This document shows, piece by piece, positions 58,380-64,000 of a stretch of 64,000 bases of DNA. This DNA comes from Toxonevra muliebris (lineage: Eukaryota; Arthropoda; Insecta; Diptera; Pallopteridae), in assembly GCA_963691655.1 (NCBI GenBank), contig OY829329.1, positions 19,234,708 through 19,298,707 of the forward strand, given 5' to 3'. The notes below the pieces were generated by a model that had not been told where the DNA came from, ran no database searches, and saw only the letters and a program-made list of their open reading frames with translations. How positions within the stretch are numbered: position 1 is the stretch's first letter; the number at the start of each line of letters is the position of its first letter. Position numbers and translations under genes: made by a program.

Positions 58380-59531
58380 TATGTGTATACAAAAGTCATA
58401 ATTTATGAAACTATAGCATTTTATTATTATTGTTAGTTCAAACTTTTTAATCAAAATTTTCTATCTATCACAAAGATAGAGGAACCATAGCGGACTCCGA
58501 AACGATCGTCTGATCTGCTTGTTCTATGACTTTTGATGTTCTTCTAACATTATTGTTCAATTAAGCCTATTTATCTCATTGATTCCTCATTTTATTTATT
58601 TTTTTAAATCTTGCTAGAAATGTATTTGTGAGTATTTGTAAAGTATTAAGTGTTTCATAATATATAGTTATTATTGATTTATTCAAGAATTTTTTTTTTG
58701 TTTTACACTGCATCTAACTAAATAAATTAAATTATATATTTTTTCTTGTTAAAGCTAAGTGAACTCATTAGCTTTGAAAAAGTTCAATATTATTCTAAAA
58801 GTATAAAATTGTGAGTAAACAATGAAAATATATTTACGCCATCCGTATTATTTACTGACTTATTAATAGCTAATAATAGTATTAGATAATGTATAGGTGC
58901 ACCTTAGTAGATATGAATCAAATCATGTATTTATCATTGTTTTTTCTAATCCTTTGTTTTTTATTAAAAAAAGTAAATTTTATTTTGTGATAACATCGCG
59001 AAATGCAACAGAAATTCATGCTTAAGTTACATCTATTAGTTTCAACACATTGAATGAACTGGTATACAGTGGTGGGTACTATAATATCATAGTATTGATT
59101 AATAAAGAAGCTGCACCCTCAATTTTGATACAAAAAAAAAAGATGTAGAATTTATAGCCTTGATATGCATTTGCTTGCTGTATCTGATTCGATATAGTTT
59201 TTTTTTTTTTAACAATTTGATGGTGTTCGCCGAGAAAAATCTGAATATAATCGCAACCTAGCAGCTCAATATACATAGATATCACGCAAATATAAGAATA
59301 TTATTAGTGCATTGCTCTACATTAAAGGTCTTTCGGAAGTCTCTACCAGTGGTAGATCCAGGAGGAAGTGCTAAACGGGCTTTGAACGTTAACCCTTTCA
59401 GAGCCCACCAAAACATTTTTACGGATGAAATCTAACAAGAATTAAACCAAGGCAATAAAATATAAAGATGAATTACGGTCTCGCAAATTAATGTTGCAGC
59501 TAAAATTTAAGTGTTTTTCCGAAGTTTCTAA
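58380..59531. other. gene-free stretch with a possible hAT end
   Basis: CAGTGGTGGGTACTATAATA at 59,067 resembles a hAT terminus, and a related inverted end lies at 63,901-63,927, but the flanking octamers do not match. No gene seen. Confidence 0.4.
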
Positions 59532-59765
59532 TTAAAGCTTTGAGAGCGTTATGTTAGCGTAAATTAAAAAGAGTGTGAGAACGATCCCAGTTAAAGCTTT
59601 GAGAGCGTAATATGAGTGTAAAATGCAAAGAACGTGAGAACAATCCCAATTTAAGCTTTAAGAGCGTAATGTAAGCGTAAAATAAAAAGAGCGTGACAAT
59701 GATTCCAAATAAAGCTTTGAGAGCGTAATATGAGCGTAAAATAAAAAGAGCGTGAGAACGAGAGT
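59532..59765. repeat. minisatellite, about four 60-bp units
   Basis: Units beginning TTAAAGCTTTGAGAGCGTAA repeat at about 59,532, 59,591, 59,651 and 59,708, each including AGCGTAAAATAAAAAGAGCG and GTGAGAACGATCCCA variants. The frame on the minus strand (59,554-59,850) is a by-product. Confidence 0.75.
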
Positions 59766-60258
59766 AAGAATTGAAAGAGCATGAGTACGAAGCAGAAAGC
59801 TTGCAACTTACGTGTGTGTAAATGATGTGGTTGGACTTAACGTATAGCAAACATTACTTGCATTACACCAACATAAAGTGTCGGCATAGCCTACAGTAGA
59901 ATACAATAAGTTGACACGTGTTTGCAATGTATGTATCTACTATACATACCCTGCCAGCAACTCAACTAACTTTTAATGCACTTTAATCTAACTATTTCGC
60001 AACTAGAGGTGGTTAATACTTGTATTATTCTTAATGGAGACAACTGACTATTTTAACATTGTGATGTCCTAGGCAGTAGTCAATTGTCCGACTCTGCATA
60101 ACTTTTCAATTAACTTAAAGTTATTGATAGTTTTTTTTAGGAGACTATGAAAATTAAATCTAGAAGTTAATTTTCAAAGTCATGACTTAAGTTCATGTCA
60201 ATTTGAAGTTATATATAAACAGGTTAATGAACAAATGTAGTCATCACAACAACAGATG

Positions 60259-60463
60259 ATGGGCAAATCAGACGGCCGTTTAGGAATCCGCCACAATTCC
60301 TCATCAGTGATCTTAGTGATAGTTCTTAATCTTTCAATATCCTATATAAGCTACTAATATTTGAAATCATAACCCAGAATTACGGATTTGATTCCAAATA
60401 TCTTCACTGAATAGAGATATTGAAAGAAACTACCACTACCGTTCTATACACTTATGTTGTTGT
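60259..60463 (-). repeat. hammerhead-bearing dispersed unit, copy 2
   Basis: Collinear with 7,385-7,592 over about 200 bp with many substitutions and small indels. In both, the hammerhead is at the 3-prime end on the minus strand. Sequence outside this interval does not align between the loci. Confidence 0.7.
60265..60313 (-). ncRNA. hammerhead ribozyme relic with mutated core (G12 to U)
   Basis: Same architecture as 7,391-7,439: CUGAUGA, stem II GGAAUU/GAUUCC, palindromic stem III ACGGCCGU and stem I AGATCA/TGATTT. The cleavage site here is the canonical GUC. The core GAAA reads UAAA, replacing G12, the residue known to act in catalysis, so little or no cleavage is expected. Stems are kept better than the core, consistent with decay of an old copy. 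Confidence 0.75.
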
Positions 60464-61740
60464 TTAAGTTAGTTGCTTAAAAGCTAGCTAAAAGTTATCT
60501 CTGCATTACATTGTAATAAGCTTATAGTTAGGTCATAAAAGTTAACTAGAAGTGTGCTATTTTCGTAGTCGACTACCGAATTGCTTGGAGGGAACCTACA
60601 TGCAAATAAATATTGATATTGGCAAATGGATTGTTTTTATTTTTTTTTTATTTTTAAAATACTCACATTAATTAATAAATTGTGTCCCTATTTATAGTTT
60701 AATATTTGAAGTTCTAATTTTTTAGGATTATTATTTTGGAAAATAGCCCAAGAGCAATGCTTGTGTAGTAATATTGTTATTAGTCTGTTTAAGATATCGA
60801 GTCTGTGTAAGAGACATTCACCATTTTCATTAAACCAAGATGCATATGGTCTTTGATTGGTACAATCACTTGACTTGATTTTCTTGGTTATGATTTCTAT
60901 GTTAATGTTAATGTTTTCAAACACCTTTATATGTATTTTACAAATTAAAAAAAAAAATATATATATCTGATGGTGCACATAAACATAAATAAAAATAAAC
61001 ACAAAAGTAGTAAGCAAGTGAATGCACATTGAAAAAAGTGGAATATGTACATATGTATGTACACTAAGATGGGCGGAGATGCATGTTTTTGCCCTCGCGA
61101 TTTATACATTGGGTCATTGTGAGTCTAGCGTCATTGACCGTTTTTGAGATTACAAACACTATCGTGCTATCGTTGAAAAATTATGTCAAAATATTATATC
61201 TGTAGTCAAAAGCAATAATAATCGCTTAAGTCGACTTTAAACAGAATTGAGTTATAAATGCTATCTTATTCTTCCTTTTCCAATGTAAGTACACGTACGT
61301 AAAATCCCCGAAAATTCTGTGTTTTTTAAAACAAAAGTTATGAAAAAAGAATTGTATTTGCTTACATAGAGTGGCAACCAATCATATTAACTTCAAACCG
61401 TGTTTACTCGAAATGAGATTTTTAGACTTAAGCGATTACTGTTTTTGATCACAGATATGTAGATCATTTCAATACTAAGGTGATGATATTGTCTTTGGTT
61501 AAACGCTTTCGCTCTTTATTCAAACAATTCTTGTTGTTGACGAATAACTTCATTTTATAAATTTGTTGCGTATATATTTGAGAAGTTCCCATTGGAAAAA
61601 GTTTTTTGAGTTTGAATTTGTTACGAGCTTCCCGGCTCATTTTTTGCAAACTTTTATAAATACTTGTGAATTTATTAGAGTTACTTAGTCTGGTTTTACA
61701 CACGCCGATTTGTGCCTGATTTTTAAGAGCGATTTCTGTA
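60464..61740. other. gene-free stretch
   Basis: Low-complexity AT-rich sequence. The minus-strand frame at 60,688-61,029 is hydrophobic and AT-driven, and that at 61,464-61,703 is lysine-rich; neither resembles a known protein. Confidence 0.4.
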
Positions 61741-63870
61741 CGACATCAAATCTGCTAATTGTGACACCCCTCGGGACTAAGCAAAAACGGTCCGATAACG
61801 AGGTGGTCCGATTTTAAAGGTTTTATTTTTTAGTGAAAAAATGGAAGACGAGATATTTATGTAGCACATGAATCATTTTTTATTATGTAAGCACTTATAC
61901 ATGTGACTCAAATTAAGGAAAATATTTTTGGGATATGATAAATGGCCAAGAATGGCATCAAATCGAAAAATCACAGCGCAGAAAAGTTTTTACTCATCTG
62001 AACTAATACAAGAGGGAAAAAAGTTTTGAAATCAGACAATATCTTCAGGTTCCAAAAGGATTTCGAATATGTTATGCCTAGGTTTAAATGCTTCTAGCCA
62101 TATGTTTGATGCCGTAAAATTGGAAATATTTAATGCTTGAGCAATAACACTCTACAACTACAAAATAGTTTCCGCTGATCACGAATCTATTCAAAACTTT
62201 TCGGGTCAGATCAGATTCCGTGTATATTCGTAAATCTTGGTTTTTTGCAAATTTGATAAATTTATGGATGAAATTTTTTTTCCTGTTTTTTTTTTGTTTT
62301 TTGCTTTCCTACATGAATCATACAATTTTAAGAGTTGTGGATGATTTTTACAGATTCGTGATCGTGTAATTTTGCTTTGTGTTGTAATATCGTCCCGAGA
62401 TTGCAAAATATTTTTGAGTGCAAGGGTAAACAACTTAAAAGCGAGTGAATCAATAGCTGCGTTTTATTCGTCACTTGCTTCTAGTTATGTATAACTAGCA
62501 GCGATAATTGTATGGGAAAAACAAAAACAAAGCCGCTGAGACAACACGTATAATTATAGCTGTTATGTTTACTTAATAAGTAGTTTAACTACATCAAATT
62601 CTATTGTGTGCTGCCATAAGTGAAAGAAGAAGCATGACTGTTTGGCAAAAAACAAAAAAGAAAAAGATTCGAAATGTCTGCCGGCGAAAAGATGTAAAAA
62701 ATCATCGTTAAATATTCTTAGGACGATTTTACACGATCAATGTTTTGATGTCAAACAATGAAATTGTTGTTGTTTTGAAAAATGAACACTGAGCAAAAGA
62801 GAGAATGAACACATTTCACTTCAAACTTTTTTAGTGACGAAAAAAACCTGCATCACTTCAAATAAAATGGAGTTGCTGCAGATACACTGTTGTATTTTAC
62901 TGGAAAATACTAATATTTAATGGAAAATACTACATTTTTTACTTACTTATAAAAACATTTTTTTCTTTGCCACCTTTTACGTTGTTTGCCTTTTGTTTGT
63001 TTGTGAAAATGAGTGCTGTTTAAAAAAGTAGTAATTTTTATAAAAACTTGGTAATTTAATGGTCAAGAAAAAAAATAGCGAAGCTTATTTTAATAGTTCG
63101 GAAATTTTAAGCAATACTTTTCTGTGCTTTTTTCATACATAAATGAAATATTTTTTGTATAATTAATTGCTATTTCCACAAACATTATCTCATATTGTTA
63201 TTATAATTAATTTCCATTCAATTTCATTCCAATTGTTGAATTTTCATTCACTTCAAAATACAACTAAATACTTTATAGTTGGAAAAACATAGTTGCAGAT
63301 TAAAGTATTAAAAAAAAAAATTCAGCAAAAAACTGATAGTGTAACAGGGTATCAAACAAAACGATGAAAAGAGAGTAAAAACAGAAAACATTGACCTTGT
63401 AGCATCAGCCTTATAAAGAGTAAGAATTAAAAACAATGCCCACGATTGACCGCAATGGCTGGAAGCAGTTGCTGAGCAGTTTCATTATGAATTACAGTAT
63501 AATGAAGAAGAGGCTTAACAGCTTGGTCGTTTTATTCGCACATGTTAAACTAGCTGGCGAATAAAATGCAACTAATGTCATGAAATGATGCACACGATTT
63601 CATGCGTTGCACAGTCTTTAATTTTTTTTTTTTTATGGCAAAATTCTTTGATCTTCAGTTCTTATTTTTTTTTTCAATAAAAACAAAACATTTCGGTCCG
63701 ATTAAAAAGGTTCTATGGGCTAAAAATGTCAAAAGCGCGGCCCATGACCCAATTGGAAGGTGGCCCGAATAGTAAGGGGAATTTCTTCTGAATCCAAAAA
63801 TAAAATTAATAGTGCGGTTCGATTAGGAGGTGTCCCAATTACAGAGTGTCCCAATTAGCAGGTTTGACTG
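61741..63870 (-). mobile_element. pogo/Tigger-like transposon, decayed, 2.13 kb
   Basis: The ends CATCAAATCTGCTAATTGTG and, in complement, CAGTCAAACCTGCTAATTGG are inverted repeats bordered by TA. Sub-terminal AATTGGGACAC-type words recur, as in pogo-class binding sites. A transposase remnant lies on the minus strand at 61,995-62,190. The rest is non-coding. Confidence 0.7.
61995..62190 (-). pseudogene. pogo/Tigger transposase DNA-binding remnant (CENP-B type)
   Basis: The minus strand reads IAQALNISNFTASNIWLEAF followed by KPRHNIFEIL and EPEDIV. This matches the CENP-B/Tc5-type helix-turn-helix block with its W..F..RHNI core. Two stop codons precede it and one follows. The DDE domain is not seen in this element. 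Confidence 0.72.
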
Positions 63871-63900
63871 TAACAATATTTCAGTTGATTATTTTCAAAT

Positions 63901-63927
63901 GGTGCACTAGTTTAGTGCCCACCACTG
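63901..63927. other. hAT-like terminus (right end orientation)
   Basis: The complement reads CAGTGGTGGGCACTAAACTA, with a small palindrome GCACTAAACTAGTGC. Its possible partner at 59,067 is 4.8 kb away and lacks a matching octamer. Confidence 0.4.
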
Positions 63928-63949
63928 TATGCATTTCTGTGCATACTAC

Positions 63950-64000
63950 CAAGGCCGGCTCTACCATATAGGCGAAATAGGTAACCGCGTAGGGCGACAG
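63950..64000. mobile_element. hAT-like left end cut by the window edge
   Basis: CAAGGCCGGCTCTACCATAT followed by GGCGAAATAGG.AACCGC resembles the common CAAGGCCGGCTCTA hAT termini. The element continues beyond the window, so its length and coding content cannot be judged. Confidence 0.5.

Noticed and set aside
59067..63927. One 4.9-kb hAT transposon between two CAGTGGTGGG ends
   Set aside because: The flanking octamers (CTGGTATA and TATGCATT) differ and the interior has no hAT transposase. Two independent ends are as likely.

Overview
This window looks like chromosomal DNA from a brachyceran fly. It is AT-rich, two of its three host genes are split by GT-AG introns, and it carries a p38-type MAP kinase close to Drosophila p38b, a full-length ABCA transporter and an insect UDP-glycosyltransferase. 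The density of DNA transposons and small inverted-repeat elements suggests a tephritid-like genome, but that placement is inference.

Layout. Positions 1-9,300 hold no host gene that I can support, only transposon remnants and one hammerhead ribozyme motif. A single-exon p38 MAP kinase lies at 9,395-10,480 on the minus strand. After a repeat-rich spacer, an ABCA transporter runs from 14,143 to 34,416 on the plus strand. I rebuilt it as 22 exons that join in frame to 1,644 residues: TMD1, NBD1, TMD2, NBD2. Its large introns hold nested mobile DNA: a nearly intact DD37D mariner, a PIF/Harbinger element, LINE and Tc1 remnants and several MITEs. A degraded Ty3/gypsy pol fragment abuts its stop codon. 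Positions 36-48.6 kb are a repeat graveyard with hAT-like elements bearing 8-bp target duplications and a large inverted repeat. A UDP-glycosyltransferase of five exons (498 residues) lies at 48,708-55,461 on the minus strand; its 5-kb intron 3 holds a second Harbinger copy. Positions 55.5-64 kb hold MITEs, a minisatellite, a second hammerhead copy and a pogo/Tigger-like element.

The three host genes are not an operon. They serve stress signalling (p38), lipid or xenobiotic transport (ABCA) and glycoside conjugation (UGT). ABC transporters and UGTs are both classical detoxification families, but nothing in the sequence shows co-regulation.

The most unusual signal is a pair of 49-nt hammerhead ribozyme motifs on the minus strand at 7,391-7,439 and 60,265-60,313. 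They sit in copies of the same roughly 200-bp dispersed unit. The first has an intact catalytic core; the second has lost the core guanine G12.
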